This document shows positions 14,946-23,751 of a stretch of 64,000 nt of DNA, one piece after another (position 1 is the stretch's first letter; the number at the start of each line of letters is the position of its first letter). Location of the stretch: the NCBI GenBank assembly GCA_965214295.1, contig OZ243944.1, positions 186,001-250,000 of the forward strand. Reading direction: 5' to 3'. The notes under the pieces were generated by a model that saw only the letters and a program-made list of their open reading frames with translations, searched no databases and was not told the DNA's origin. The position numbers and the translations under genes were made by a program. The DNA comes from JAJDUF01 sp965214295. GTDB taxonomy: Bacteria > Chloroflexota > UBA11872 > UBA12225 > JAJDUF01.

Positions 14946-15923
14946 ATGACCGAGCGTAAGCAGCGCCTCTCGAACGACACCACCACGCTCACCCCCAGGA
15001 TCGTGACGGACGCACCGGCGCTGGAGTTCGACTTCCCGGCGCTCCGCATTGGCGTGGCCGATTATGCCGAGGGGCCAACCGGCTGTACCGTCTTCACCTT
15101 CCCGGACCGCGTGACGGGCACGGTGGATGTCCGCGGTGGCTCCCCGGGTGTGCTGCGGCATCCCTGGGGCCGCTACGATGCGATCTGCTTTGCCGGCGGC
15201 TCGCTCTACGGCCTGGAAGCGGCGGCGGGGGTCTCCGCCGAGCTACTCGCCCAGCGCGAGTACGCCGTCTCGTTCACCACCATCGCCAGCGTCGGCGCCG
15301 CGATCATCTACGACTTCGCCCGCAAGAACTCCGTCTATCCCGACAAGGCGTTGGGGCGCGCCGCGCTCCGAGCCGCCCGCAGCGGGCAGTTTCCCCTCGG
15401 CGCATGCGGCGCCGGAGCCTCCGCCACGGTAGGCAAAGGGATCCGCTTCGCCTACCGCGAGCCGGCCGGACAAGGCGGCGCCTTCCGCCAGCTAGGCCCG
15501 ACCAGGCTCGCCGTATTCACCGTCGTCAACGCCGTCGGCGCCATCGTCAATCGGGCCGGGCAGGTCGTCCGCGGCAACCTGAACCCTCGCACCGGCGAGC
15601 GCCACCATCCCCTGGATGCCGTCGAGCGCCGCCGGCACGCGCCCGATGCCCCGCCAACGCCCCCAGGCAACACCACCATCACGCTGCTCGTCACCAACCA
15701 GCAGCTCAATCCCCACGCCCTCCGCCAGCTCGGCCGGCAAGTCCACAGCGCGATGACGCAAGCCATCCAACCCTTCCACACCGTCAACGACGGCGACACC
15801 CTCTTCACCGTCACCACCAACGAGGTCGAAAACCCGGCGCTGGACACGATGGCGCTGGGCCTCATCGGCTCCGAGCTAGCCTGGGACGCCGTCCTCACCT
15901 CCTTCACCCCTCGCGAGCCGTGA
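14946..15923 (+). CDS. P1/DmpA-family N-terminal nucleophile peptidase, NylC-like
   Basis: A 325-residue protein of the self-cleaving DmpA/P1 fold. The conserved early segments FAGGSLYGLEAAAGV and SVGAAIIYDFARKNS are present. The processing site is GNTTI at residues 241-245, where cleavage between Asn242 and Thr243 would expose the nucleophile threonine, as in the nylon-oligomer hydrolase NylC; DmpA aminopeptidases use serine here. TNEVENPALD near the C terminus is also typical. It probably hydrolyses small amide or peptide substrates in the cytoplasm. The start is ATG 14946 after GGAAAGG. Transcription may be shared with the upstream hydrolase, though repeats lie between. Confidence 0.87.
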   Translation: MTERKQRLSNDTTTLTPRIVTDAPALEFDFPALRIGVADYAEGPTGCTVFTFPDRVTGTVDVRGGSPGVLRHPWGRYDAICFAGGSLYGLEAAAGVSAELLAQREYAVSFTTIASVGAAIIYDFARKNSVYPDKALGRAALRAARSGQFPLGACGAGASATVGKGIRFAYREPAGQGGAFRQLGPTRLAVFTVVNAVGAIVNRAGQVVRGNLNPRTGERHHPLDAVERRRHAPDAPPTPPGNTTITLLVTNQQLNPHALRQLGRQVHSAMTQAIQPFHTVNDGDTLFTVTTNEVENPALDTMALGLIGSELAWDAVLTSFTPREP

Positions 15924-15933
15924 AGTCGCCGCT

Positions 15934-15960
15934 CGTCATTGCGGCGCAGGCCGCAATCCA
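15934..15960. repeat. dRS3-like palindromic repeat, GCGGC arm variant
   Basis: CGTC-ATTGCGGC-GCAG-GCCGCAAT-CCA: the arms differ from the 4085 copy by paired C-to-G changes that keep the palindrome. Confidence 0.85.
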
Positions 15961-16096
15961 CGAGAGCAGGTACAGGCTGCTTCTTGACACAATACACATT
16001 ATCTACTATAGTCCTCTCTGCCTGAGCGACGACTCAAGCCAGGCCGCCGCTGGATTGATCCAAGACACCAAGGTAGTCACCCCGGAGACGCAGAGC

Positions 16097-17001
16097 ATGT
16101 TTTGCCCGAACTGCGGCACCGAAATCGATGAGGGCGCCAATTTCTGCCGGCAATGTGGGCAGGCCCTGTCCGATGCGAGGGGGAGGACAAAGGAGATTCC
16201 AAGGCCACCGCGATACTCACGGTGATTCGGAACTTGGACGGAGTGGACGACAAGCTGCTGAATCGTCCTGAGATTGGCTATTTGTCGACCGTATTGGAGG
16301 ATGGAGAGCTTCCGGATTTCATAGTCACATCCAGCAATGGTTGCCTAGTCGCTACGAACCGGAGGGTCATCCACATCGAAAAGTCGATCTTTAGCTCCTC
16401 TTTTAAGTCCGAATCGTTTTCGTATAGCGAGGTGTTGTCGTTTGATCCTGACATTGGGATATTGGGTAGCTTCATAAAGATAAATAAATCCGATGGGAAG
16501 ACTAAACTTATCTCAACCGAAAAAAGCCGCACTCGTGCCTTCGCCGACCATTTGAACGCTAAAATCAGACCAATGGAGGAGATGGGAGAAAAGCAACCGG
16601 AAGGAGAATCTGCTGAAGAGCAAGAAACATCCGGTAGTCAGCCGGAGCATAGTGACAAATCTGAGGATGCACCATCCCTCCCGCCTGCATCGAGAACTGA
16701 GAGCCTTGAGCGACACGGAGATGAGCCAGAAGAAAATACCAAGTGGGAAACCATGTACAAACACGAATACTTCGGAAACACTGCCCAAGTTGCTAGGAAA
16801 CCATTGGCAGGTGAAGAGGTTGTAGGATCATACAATAACAAAGCTCTTGAAAGCCATCTCAATAAAATGTTTGCGGATGGCTGGGAAGTCATAAATATGG
16901 AGCCTGACTGGTATTATGGTGCAATCGGAGTCAGTATGGTCCATGAAATTGCAAAGCCACTTGTGATAACTGGGTGGTACATAACATTCAAAAAACGGTA
17001 G
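16097..17001 (+). CDS. Zinc-ribbon protein with PH-like and C-terminal domain, read through a frameshift
   Basis: ATG 16097 begins a zinc ribbon, MFCPNCGTEIDEGANFCRQC, in one frame. After GCGAGGGGGAGG (about 16174-16185) the coherent continuation is in the -1 frame: EDKGDSKATAILTV and onward to 17001. Joined, this makes about 300 residues: two CxxC pairs, a bacterial PH-like domain (CLVATNRRVIHIEK), an acidic low-complexity linker and a C-terminal domain with LNKMFADGWEVINM resembling DUF4177. The shift sits on five Gs, so it may be a base-calling error, a mutation or slippage. The region is clearly AT-richer than its surroundings, suggesting transfer. It is followed by a paralogue sharing its zinc ribbon and upstream sequence. 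Confidence 0.68.
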
Positions 17002-17043
17002 GACAGTTAGCAAGGATAGTCAGTCGCCCCGGAGACACAGCTC

Positions 17044-17673
17044 ATGTACTGTCAGAACTGTGGTGCCGAAAACAAGGAGAGTGCCAATTTTTGTAGGCAA
17101 TGTGGGCAGGGCCTGTCCGACGCGGCAAGGGTGATCAAGGAAGACGCCAAGAAGAACCAAGAGAAAGCTGACAGTCAGAACGAGAGTAGTGGGGAATCTC
17201 AGGAATCATCCAAAACATCTGATGTGGTAGGATACATAATTGCAATTTTGGCAGGGATAGTTGTTCCTGTCTGGCTGTTTTCATCGTGTCAGGCTGCCGG
17301 TGAATCAGACATCGAGGAAGCCCCAACACAAGTTACGGTTGAGAAGCTACTAGATGACTACAAACAGAATGAAGGTAAAGCTAACCGACTGTATCGAGGT
17401 AAATCCATACGCATCAGAGGAACAGTCGGTTCGCTAGTGCATGTTCGAGGTGATAGAGACTTCCGCATGATCCACTCTACCGAGCGGAGAACGAATGAAC
17501 CCGGTGTCGTGGTTATTAGCAGGTCATCTATCAATGGCGTCCGGTGTGAATTCGACAGCAATAATGCAGCGTCTTTCCGGGCGTTGGAACGTGGGAGCCC
17601 CGTAGAAGTATGGGGCGTGATTGATAGTTATGACCGCAGGGATGTTGTGGTGACGGACTGTCGGATATATTAG
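17044..17673 (+). CDS. Zinc-ribbon membrane protein with OB-fold (tRNA_anti-like) domain
   Basis: A 209-residue protein with an N-terminal zinc ribbon MYCQNCGAENKESANFCRQC, a polar linker, one transmembrane helix at about 61-82 (VVGYIIAILAGIVVPVWLF) and a C-terminal OB-fold-like domain (KSIRIRGTVGS ... SPVEVWGVIDS). The ribbon and the 20 bp before the start codon (CCCCGGAGACACAG) closely match those of the gene before it, while the C-terminal parts are unrelated. This shows duplication of a 5' module followed by domain swapping. It is AT-rich like its neighbour. Function unknown; possibly a membrane stress or envelope protein. Confidence 0.78.
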   Translation: MYCQNCGAENKESANFCRQCGQGLSDAARVIKEDAKKNQEKADSQNESSGESQESSKTSDVVGYIIAILAGIVVPVWLFSSCQAAGESDIEEAPTQVTVEKLLDDYKQNEGKANRLYRGKSIRIRGTVGSLVHVRGDRDFRMIHSTERRTNEPGVVVISRSSINGVRCEFDSNNAASFRALERGSPVEVWGVIDSYDRRDVVVTDCRIY

Positions 17674-17783
17674 GCCCACGCCCACACACAATTAATTGTA
17701 CCGCTCCGGTTGGAGTCAACACCGCGCCACCGGCCAACCGGCGAGAGCTTGAACACGCCGACACATAGCCGTCTCACACTCCT

Positions 17784-17810
17784 CGTCATTGCGGCGCAAG
17801 CTGCAATCCA
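17784..17810. repeat. dRS3-like palindromic repeat, GCGGC arm variant
   Basis: CGTC-ATTGCGGC-GCAA-GCTGCAAT-CCA, with one arm mismatch. Confidence 0.8.
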
Positions 17811-17841
17811 GGGCGATGCATAGTCCCCGGTCCGGGCACTA

Positions 17842-17884
17842 CTCCCCCTCTCCACCATGCGTGGAGAGGGGGCCGGGGGGTGAG
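17842..17884. repeat. CTCTCC hairpin repeat with GGCCGGGGGGTGAGG tail
   Basis: CCCCCTCTCCAC-CATGC-GTGGAGAGGGGG stem plus tail, just after the 3' end of ccmC on the opposite strand. Confidence 0.8.
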
Positions 17885-17891
17885 GCCTCAG

Positions 17892-18662
17892 TCACCCCTG
17901 CTCCAAGGCAATCCGCGCCTGCTCGATGCGCTCGGCCGTCGCCTCAAGCCGCACGCGCACCAAGAGCAGCGCCACGTACAGCAGCGTCATCCCACCCAGC
18001 ATAATGAGCATGCTGATGAGCATTTCCGGCGGCATCTGCGGCCCCTCCGGGGTGAAAATCACCGGGCCAGGATGCAGGTTGCGCCACCACTCCACCGAGA
18101 AGTAGATCAGCGGCACGTCGAAGAAGCCGATAATGCCGAGCACCGCCGCGGCGCGCGCGGTACGCGGACTGAGCGGGCCGCGCCGGGCAAACGAGCGCAG
18201 CATCACATAGGCCGCGTAGATCATCCAGAGCACCAGCGTACTCGTCTGCTTGGGATCCCACTGCCACCACACCCCCCACACCGGCTTGCCCCAGATCGCC
18301 CCCGTGATCAGCGCCAGGGTTGTGAACAGCAGGCCGATCTCGGCCGACGAGCGGGCGATGGTGTCCCAACGCGCCGAGCCGCGCGCGAGATACCCGATGC
18401 TGGCGACGAAAACCACGAAGAAGGCCAAGAACGCCACCCAAGCCGTCGGCACGTGAATGTAGAAGATGCGCTGCGGCGCTTGCTGAATTGCGTCTTCCGG
18501 CGCCCACAGCAGCCCGGCCAGCCCACCAAGCACGAGCAGGAGCACAGCCGCCACCGTGATGAGGGCCGTATCCCACGTCCGGCCGCTCCCTCCGGTACGC
18601 CGGCCCGCATCGAGCGCGATAGTGTCGTCGGCTCCGGGGGCCATGTGGGGTGCAACGGTCAC
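17892..18662 (-). CDS. ccmC: Cytochrome c biogenesis heme protein CcmC
   Basis: A 256-residue multi-pass membrane protein (about six helices) with the tryptophan-rich heme motif WGVWWQWDPKQTSTL and conserved histidines in FYIHVPTAW near residue 70 and in NLHPGPV. CcmC presents heme to the chaperone CcmE during System I cytochrome c maturation. It is long for CcmC, with a 30-residue N-terminal extension. The only possible partner nearby is the upstream membrane-protein gene (18763-19623, same strand); no other ccm genes are in the window. GTG 18662 is the likely start; ATG 18644 is an alternative. Confidence 0.9.
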   Translation of the reverse strand: MTVAPHMAPGADDTIALDAGRRTGGSGRTWDTALITVAAVLLLVLGGLAGLLWAPEDAIQQAPQRIFYIHVPTAWVAFLAFFVVFVASIGYLARGSARWDTIARSSAEIGLLFTTLALITGAIWGKPVWGVWWQWDPKQTSTLVLWMIYAAYVMLRSFARRGPLSPRTARAAAVLGIIGFFDVPLIYFSVEWWRNLHPGPVIFTPEGPQMPPEMLISMLIMLGGMTLLYVALLLVRVRLEATAERIEQARIALEQG

Positions 18663-18762
18663 GTAGTCAACCTATCTGCAGTCGTCCTTGGCTCGCACCG
18701 CAGTCTACACGAGGCCGCTAGCCGGTGGTAGCTTGCCGGGCGCGCACCTGGCGGTTGAGCGG

Positions 18763-19623
18763 CTACGGCCGGCGGGTGAAGACCTCGATGCTGACAAGGA
18801 AGCCGGTAAAGATCAGCGTCAATCCTACAAGCTCACCGAGGAAGAGCGCACCGGTGAAGCCTAGGCGCTCAAGACTATGCGTGAGCGTCGGCACGAAAGC
18901 TCCGAAGGCGATCAGGGCATTGGACACGACCCGGTACGCATAGAGCCGCCGACGCCACCACGTCCAGGCGCTATAGGCGGCCCCGAAGACGAGCGCCAGC
19001 GCGCCGGTGATGTTGAAGAGCGGCGTCAAGAGCCGCACATCCTCCGGAAATCCCAACCCATGCACGATACCCGTCTCCGGGTGCAGCATCACCGTCGTAT
19101 CCACCGGCACGCTGAGTATCTTGGCGAGGCCGTAAAGCGTTCCTAGGGCTAACAGACCGAACGTCACGTGGCCGAGCCAATCCGGGCGCAGCCACGACAC
19201 CAGCAGCACCAGCAGCGCCGCGCCGCTGCCGACGGCGCCGATAGTGAGGGCAGCCGTTGCCAGCGGATCGCTTGCCGCCAGTAGCCGCCCGCCTTGCAGG
19301 AGGCCCGGCAGCGAACCGAACACCAGCCCCGTGGCTACCAGCAGGCCAAAGCCGCGTGTCCTCAGCAGGTAGCATTCGCCCTGCCCGAGCCAAGCCGCCA
19401 CCATGATGGCGCCGATCATATACCAGGTCCGATAGAGCGCCTCACTCCAGCCGAAAGCGTTGCCGAGGAATTCCGTCCCAGACGCCAGGCCATACCAGAG
19501 CAGCCCCAGCCCCCAGACCAGCTGATACGGCTTGCGCCGTTCAAGCCATTGGGCGAGCAACATTGCGGCAAAAAGCAGGCCGAGGGCGGTCGTCCCCAGC
19601 GGCAAGAGTATGGGCAGGCTCAC
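18763..19623 (-). CDS. Multi-pass membrane protein, unknown function
   Basis: A 286-residue protein made almost wholly of hydrophobic segments (about seven to eight helices) with short loops such as LERRKPYQLVWGLG and WWRRRLYAYR. No catalytic motif is seen. The GTG start at 19623 follows GGAGGAAACGA, a strong ribosome site. It lies 100 bp upstream of ccmC on the same strand and may be co-transcribed, suggesting a respiratory or cytochrome-related role, but this is inference from position only. Confidence 0.75.
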   Translation of the reverse strand: MSLPILLPLGTTALGLLFAAMLLAQWLERRKPYQLVWGLGLLWYGLASGTEFLGNAFGWSEALYRTWYMIGAIMVAAWLGQGECYLLRTRGFGLLVATGLVFGSLPGLLQGGRLLAASDPLATAALTIGAVGSGAALLVLLVSWLRPDWLGHVTFGLLALGTLYGLAKILSVPVDTTVMLHPETGIVHGLGFPEDVRLLTPLFNITGALALVFGAAYSAWTWWRRRLYAYRVVSNALIAFGAFVPTLTHSLERLGFTGALFLGELVGLTLIFTGFLVSIEVFTRRP

Positions 19624-19650
19624 TCGTTTCCTCCGGTTCTGAGACCACCG

Positions 19651-19656
19651 TATAAT
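19651..19656 (+). promoter_or_regulatory. Candidate -10 element TATAAT
   Basis: A perfect TATAAT in the divergent gap before the aldolase gene; no clear -35 box 17 bp upstream. The leader would be about 360 nt. Confidence 0.3.
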
Positions 19657-20018
19657 GGAGCGACGCCGCGCACGAGCGCCGCCCTCGCCGGCCCCGCTGC
19701 GAGATTAGCGGAAAAGCGTACCGGGAACCATAGGGAAGTAACCCTATTTCTGCCGGGACAGCAACCTAACCCCTCTCGCCATTCCCGCCATCCCATCCTT
19801 CATTCCCCGCCTCTTATCCGTCATTCCCGCGCAAGCGGGAATCCAGCCCTTCATGGCCCCCTGTCCGCCAAGATTGCAGCCCGCGCCGTAATCCAGTGGC
19901 TGGAGGTGCGGCGCGTGGGCCGTCGTGCCGAGGCGGCCCCATCCCTGGTATGGTCAGGCACTCACCGCGGTGTCCCCACGACGGCACCGCGGCACAGACG
20001 GACGGAAAGTGTGAGGAT
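19657..20018. other. Intergenic region with a dRS3-like palindrome
   Basis: Holds several imperfect CATTCCCGCC stretches (19770-19815) and one full palindrome CGTC-ATTCCCGC-GCAA-GCGGGAAT-CCA at 19819-19845. No gene is seen. Confidence 0.7.
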
Positions 20019-20771
20019 ATGTGGGTCAACCGCGCCAAAGCCAAGCTCCAGGCCGGAGAGTCGATTCGCGGCGTGTTCATCAACCTGGATTCGATCCAAG
20101 CCGTCGAGCTATGCGGTCTCCTCGGCTTCGACTTCTGCCTCATTGACGCCGAGCACGCGCCCTTCGGCCCACAGTACGTCGAACAGCTGATTCGCGCGGC
20201 GGATGTCAGTGGTATGACACCGCTGGTGCGCGTCGCCCAAAACGAGCGCCAGGTCATCCTGCGCTACCTCGACGTTGGGGCGCAAGGCGTGCAGATTCCG
20301 ATGGTCAATACCGCTGCTCAGGCTCAGGCGGTAGTCGAAGCGGTCAAGTACACGCCCCTGGGCCAGCGCGGCTTGGCCAGTGTCACTCGCGCCTCTCGCT
20401 GGGGTGTCGGCATCAACGTGCCCGACTACGTGGCCCGCGCGAACGAAGAGACGATGGTCATTGTGCAGGTCGAGACGCAGGAGGCCCTCGACAACCTCGA
20501 CGCGATCCTCGCCGTGCCTCACATTGACCTCGTGTTCGTCGGGCCAACCGATCTCTCGCAGTCGTTCGGTGTCCCCGGCCAGCCGACTCATCCGCGGGTC
20601 GTCGCCGCGCTCGAAGCCGTCGTCGCGCGCGCGGGCGCCGTCGGACTGCCCGTCGGCACGGTCGCGCCGGACGCCGAGCTGATGCACGAGCGTTTTGCCC
20701 AAGGCGTGCGATCCGTCGCCACGAACACCACTGCTCTCCTCAGCCAAGCAGCCAGCACCTTCCTTGCCTAG
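20019..20771 (+). CDS. HpcH/HpaI-family class II aldolase
   Basis: A 250-residue TIM-barrel aldolase or lyase acting on 2-keto-3-deoxy sugar acids or similar. Visible signatures are LIDAEHAPFG near residue 43, PLVRVAQ, the metal-binding Glu in IVQVETQEA, and FVGPTDLSQSFG carrying the metal Asp. Family enzymes split pyruvate from a keto acid using a divalent metal. ATG 20019 is preceded by GTGAGGAT; a longer frame upstream has no ribosome site. It stands alone between divergent and convergent neighbours. The exact substrate cannot be told. Confidence 0.87.
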   Translation: MWVNRAKAKLQAGESIRGVFINLDSIQAVELCGLLGFDFCLIDAEHAPFGPQYVEQLIRAADVSGMTPLVRVAQNERQVILRYLDVGAQGVQIPMVNTAAQAQAVVEAVKYTPLGQRGLASVTRASRWGVGINVPDYVARANEETMVIVQVETQEALDNLDAILAVPHIDLVFVGPTDLSQSFGVPGQPTHPRVVAALEAVVARAGAVGLPVGTVAPDAELMHERFAQGVRSVATNTTALLSQAASTFLA

Positions 20772-20885
20772 TCGGCATGCCGATGTGCCTAGCATAACCA
20801 CGGAGCATACCGAGACACTCCACCACAAGCGGCGCCACGACCGTGAAAGCGTCGCATCCGCGCGAGTGAGGCATGGTAGGCCACG

Positions 20886-20955
20886 CCCCTGCCTCTGTTG
20901 GGACAGGTTGGAGATCGAGCCTGACCTTGGCTACACTTTTCTGTAGAGGCAGGGG
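20886..20955 (+). promoter_or_regulatory. Inverted repeat bracketing a putative htrA promoter
   Basis: CCCCTGCCTCT (20886-20896) and AGAGGCAGGGG (20945-20955) are perfect 11-bp inverted arms. Between them lie TTGGAG (20908-20913) and TACACT (20932-20937) with an 18-bp spacer, a plausible housekeeping promoter for the protease gene starting at 20988. The arms may be operators or form a leader hairpin. Confidence 0.45.
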
Positions 20956-20987
20956 TTGCCGTTACCCGTCGGCGAAGGATAGGAATA

Positions 20988-22046
20988 ATGGTTGATGAGT
21001 TTCTGAAATATGTAGCCGGTTCCAGCGCCGCTCCACCGGACAACGGTGGCACGAGCGAAGATTCGCCGGAGACGTGGCTGGATACCTATTCTCAGGCTGT
21101 GACCGGCGTCGTGGATCGCGTTGGTCCGGCTGTAGTCCAGGTCAATGTGCAGCGCAAGACCCAGCGCCGGCGTCCGCAATGGCCGCAGCCCTATGACGGC
21201 ACTGGCAGCGGGTCGGGGGTCCTCATTACACCCGATGGCTTCGTCATCACGAACAGTCACGTGGTAGCTGATGGCGATGAGGTGCGCCTGACTCTGGCGA
21301 ATGGCCGTGATCTGCCCGCGACACTCGTTGGTACCGATCCGGACACCGACTCTGCGGTTCTGCGAGCCATGCTGCCGGCCGGAGAGCAGCTACCCGCAGC
21401 GGAGGTCGGCGATTCCGACAGCCTCCGCGTGGGGCAACTGGTCATCGCCATTGGCAACCCACACGGGTTTCAGTCCACCGTGACTACCGGTGTCGTCAGC
21501 GCCTTGGGCCGTTCGCTACGGGCACCAGGCGGCCGCCTGATCGAAGGGATGATCCAGACCGATGCGCCGCTCAATCCGGGCAACTCTGGGGGGCCGCTGG
21601 TAGACTCTCGGGGGCACATCGTGGGTATCAATACCGCGATCATTCAGGGCGCGCAGGGCCTTTGTTTTGCCATACCGGTCAACACCATCACCTGGGTGGC
21701 CGGGCTGCTTATTCGCGATGGCAGCGTGCGACGTGCCTACCTGGGCATTGGCGCCCAGATACAACCACTCAACCCGCGAGTCCGCCACGAGTTCGAGATC
21801 GAGGCAACGTCGGCAGTGCAAGTGATTGAGGTGCGCCGTGATGGTCCGGCGGCACGCGGCGGGGTGCGCGTCGGGGACCTGATCGTGGGCATAGATGGCG
21901 TCAAAGTAGCGACGGTAGACGACTTGCATCGGCACATGGCCCGCATGGCTCCCGGCACCGCAGTCCAGCTTGCGCTGCTGCGGCCGGAAAACGGTCGCTT
22001 CGTGCGTCGCTACACCTATCTACACACCGGCAACGTTGCCGCCTAG
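20988..22046 (+). CDS. HtrA/DegP-family serine protease with one PDZ domain
   Basis: A 352-residue trypsin-fold protease. The triad is His91 (TNSHVV), Asp121 (DPDTDSAVL) and Ser200 (GNSGGPL), with a C-terminal PDZ domain from about residue 255 (YLGIGAQIQ ... GGVRVGDLIVGIDG). It degrades or refolds misfolded proteins. Unlike most HtrA proteins it shows no signal peptide or membrane anchor before the protease domain, so it is probably cytoplasmic; the first 60 residues are polar and low in complexity. ATG 20988 follows AGGATAGGAATA. An inverted repeat brackets its likely promoter. Confidence 0.92.
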   Translation: MVDEFLKYVAGSSAAPPDNGGTSEDSPETWLDTYSQAVTGVVDRVGPAVVQVNVQRKTQRRRPQWPQPYDGTGSGSGVLITPDGFVITNSHVVADGDEVRLTLANGRDLPATLVGTDPDTDSAVLRAMLPAGEQLPAAEVGDSDSLRVGQLVIAIGNPHGFQSTVTTGVVSALGRSLRAPGGRLIEGMIQTDAPLNPGNSGGPLVDSRGHIVGINTAIIQGAQGLCFAIPVNTITWVAGLLIRDGSVRRAYLGIGAQIQPLNPRVRHEFEIEATSAVQVIEVRRDGPAARGGVRVGDLIVGIDGVKVATVDDLHRHMARMAPGTAVQLALLRPENGRFVRRYTYLHTGNVAA

Positions 22047-22289
22047 CTCAGGTTCAGGTCCCCTCTCGGTATTCCGGCCCCCGCGTATCCGCGGCCGGCT
22101 ATTGAGTCTCGGGTCAGTACTGCTGGTCTGCCTGAGGTGAAAAGATAAGGCCGGGGAGCAATCTCCCTCAACAGCACATTGTCGAAGTGGATGCTGTTGT
22201 AGGTGCTGCGGACACACGGAGGCGCGGCAGCGCCGCAGATTTCGTATGTAGAGCATACGCCATATGTCAGCCGTGACGGAACATGAGCC

Positions 22290-22829
22290 ATGACCGACAG
22301 GACAGCGCCAGCGCAGTTGCTCAGGATAGCGCGGCCGTTGCGGCGGCGCAGCAGCCGCTTCGTGGTAGCACTGTACCGCCGCGGGCTAGGCCGGATCGTG
22401 GCGAGCTGGCTGCTCCTGCTCACCACCCGCGGCCGCCGCAGTGGCCGCCAGTACACCACCCCCATCGGCTACGTGTCCGCTGACCCATCGGCGCTACCCC
22501 AGCCGCCGGGGACAGTGGTCTACCTCTTCCGCGCTGCGCCCGGCGGGGCGGATTGGCTCGCTAACCTGCGGGCGCAGCCCACGGTCAGGGTGCGGATCGG
22601 CCCGCACCGCTACCATGCCCATGCCAGCATCCTCCGCGACGAGCACCAGCGCCGCCGCGCCTTAGCCTGTTACCTGCACGGGCAAACCCTGCCGGCACGG
22701 GCGGCCCGGCGGGCGTTCGGCCTGGATCGCACCCGACCCGCCGAGAGCATCGCACAAGCCGCACGCGCCACACAGCCCGTCATCGTCGCGCTGCGCCTCG
22801 ACACCCCTACAGCGGCGGACGGTGCCTGA
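22290..22829 (+). CDS. Deazaflavin (F420)-dependent nitroreductase family protein
   Basis: A 179-residue split-barrel flavin- or F420-binding protein of the DDN family. The hallmark is LLLTTRGRRSGRQYTTPIGY near residues 41-62, followed by DWLANLRAQPTVRVRIG. Members reduce quinones, nitro compounds or other substrates with F420H2. The start ATG 22290 sits among weak ribosome sites. It converges with the NHL gene, leaving 6 bp between stops. F420 use is a family property; no F420 biosynthesis gene is in this window. Confidence 0.82.
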   Translation: MTDRTAPAQLLRIARPLRRRSSRFVVALYRRGLGRIVASWLLLLTTRGRRSGRQYTTPIGYVSADPSALPQPPGTVVYLFRAAPGGADWLANLRAQPTVRVRIGPHRYHAHASILRDEHQRRRALACYLHGQTLPARAARRAFGLDRTRPAESIAQAARATQPVIVALRLDTPTAADGA

Positions 22830-22835
22830 ACCCGC

Positions 22836-23705
22836 TCACCGGCGCACGAACTTCTGCATACGGTTGTCGGCCTCCACCTCGATGATGTAAAGGTCGCCGC
22901 GGGAATCGATCCACATGCCGTGCGGCGAGCCGACAAACTGGCCGGGCGCACTGCCGTATTCCCCCCAGCGTGCGATTATCTCACCATCCAGCGTCATCAT
23001 GGTCACGTGCTGGGTGCCTAGACGCCCGCCGATGATGTAGACGGTGTTGTCCCCGTCAATCAACATCTCCTGCGGCATCGCAATGTCGCGCCACTCGTCC
23101 AGATACTCTCCGTCGCGGGTGAAAATCTGCACGCGGTCGTTGCCGCGATCCAGGACGAGCACCCGCCCGCGCTCGTCCACACAGACGTTATGCACCGGCC
23201 GGGTGAACTCGCCCGGCCCGGTGCCTTCCGTGCCCCACGAGAGCTGCCACTCACCATCCGCGCCGAAGCGATGCACACGATGATTCCCGTAGCCGTCCGC
23301 CACAAAGACCTCGCCCAACGGCGCGCGAAACGCCCGCGTCGGCCGGTTGAAGGGCGTCTCCAAGCCCGGCTTGCCGCGCGTGCCCCACGTCGCCAGGAGC
23401 GTACCGTCGCAGGTCCACTGCGTCACCGTATGCCCGTTCGTATCGGTGACGTAGAGGATGTCGTCCTCGCTCATCCAGACGCCGTGCGCCTGCTCGAACG
23501 CCCCGTCGCCCCAGGTGGTAATCAGCCGGCCGTTCGGCTCGAATACCATCATTTCCGACGTGGGAAAGCGTTGGAACACATAGACGCGATCTTGCGAGTC
23601 GCAGGCGACACCGGACACCAAGCCGAACTCCGGCCGGTGCGGCCCACGCCCCCAGTTCCCCTCCGCCTCATAGCTGAAGTCACCGCTGCCTACTATGGCG
23701 CTCAT
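22836..23705 (-). CDS. NHL-repeat beta-propeller protein
   Basis: A 289-residue six-bladed propeller. Blades carry recurring motifs such as GVACDSQDRVYVFQR, GVWMSEDDILYVTDTNGHTV, EVFVADGYGNHRVHRFGADG, NVCVDERGRVLVLDRGNDRV and GMWIDSRGDLYIIE. The layout resembles peptidyl-alpha-hydroxyglycine amidating lyase and related hydrolases, but catalytic residues cannot be assigned. No signal peptide is seen. GGAGAGGAG before ATG 23705 supports the start. It may be a lactonase- or sensor-like protein; function uncertain. Confidence 0.85.
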   Translation of the reverse strand: MSAIVGSGDFSYEAEGNWGRGPHRPEFGLVSGVACDSQDRVYVFQRFPTSEMMVFEPNGRLITTWGDGAFEQAHGVWMSEDDILYVTDTNGHTVTQWTCDGTLLATWGTRGKPGLETPFNRPTRAFRAPLGEVFVADGYGNHRVHRFGADGEWQLSWGTEGTGPGEFTRPVHNVCVDERGRVLVLDRGNDRVQIFTRDGEYLDEWRDIAMPQEMLIDGDNTVYIIGGRLGTQHVTMMTLDGEIIARWGEYGSAPGQFVGSPHGMWIDSRGDLYIIEVEADNRMQKFVRR

Positions 23706-23751
23706 GCACGCTCCTCTCCGGTAGGGTAGTCAGTCGTTGGTAGCGTCGGCG

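Noticed and set aside
17880..18731. A plus-strand frame opposite ccmC
   Set aside because: The ccmC protein is unmistakable; the plus frame is a shadow rich in Arg, His and Pro.
20772..20783. TCGGCATGCCGA palindrome after the aldolase as a terminator
   Set aside because: It is short and has no T-run or loop; it could be chance in GC-rich sequence.
22043..22270. Minus-strand fragment reading YNSIHFDNVLLREIAP as a degraded gene
   Set aside because: Too short and without a recognisable domain; it may be random open sequence between htrA and the DDN-like gene.
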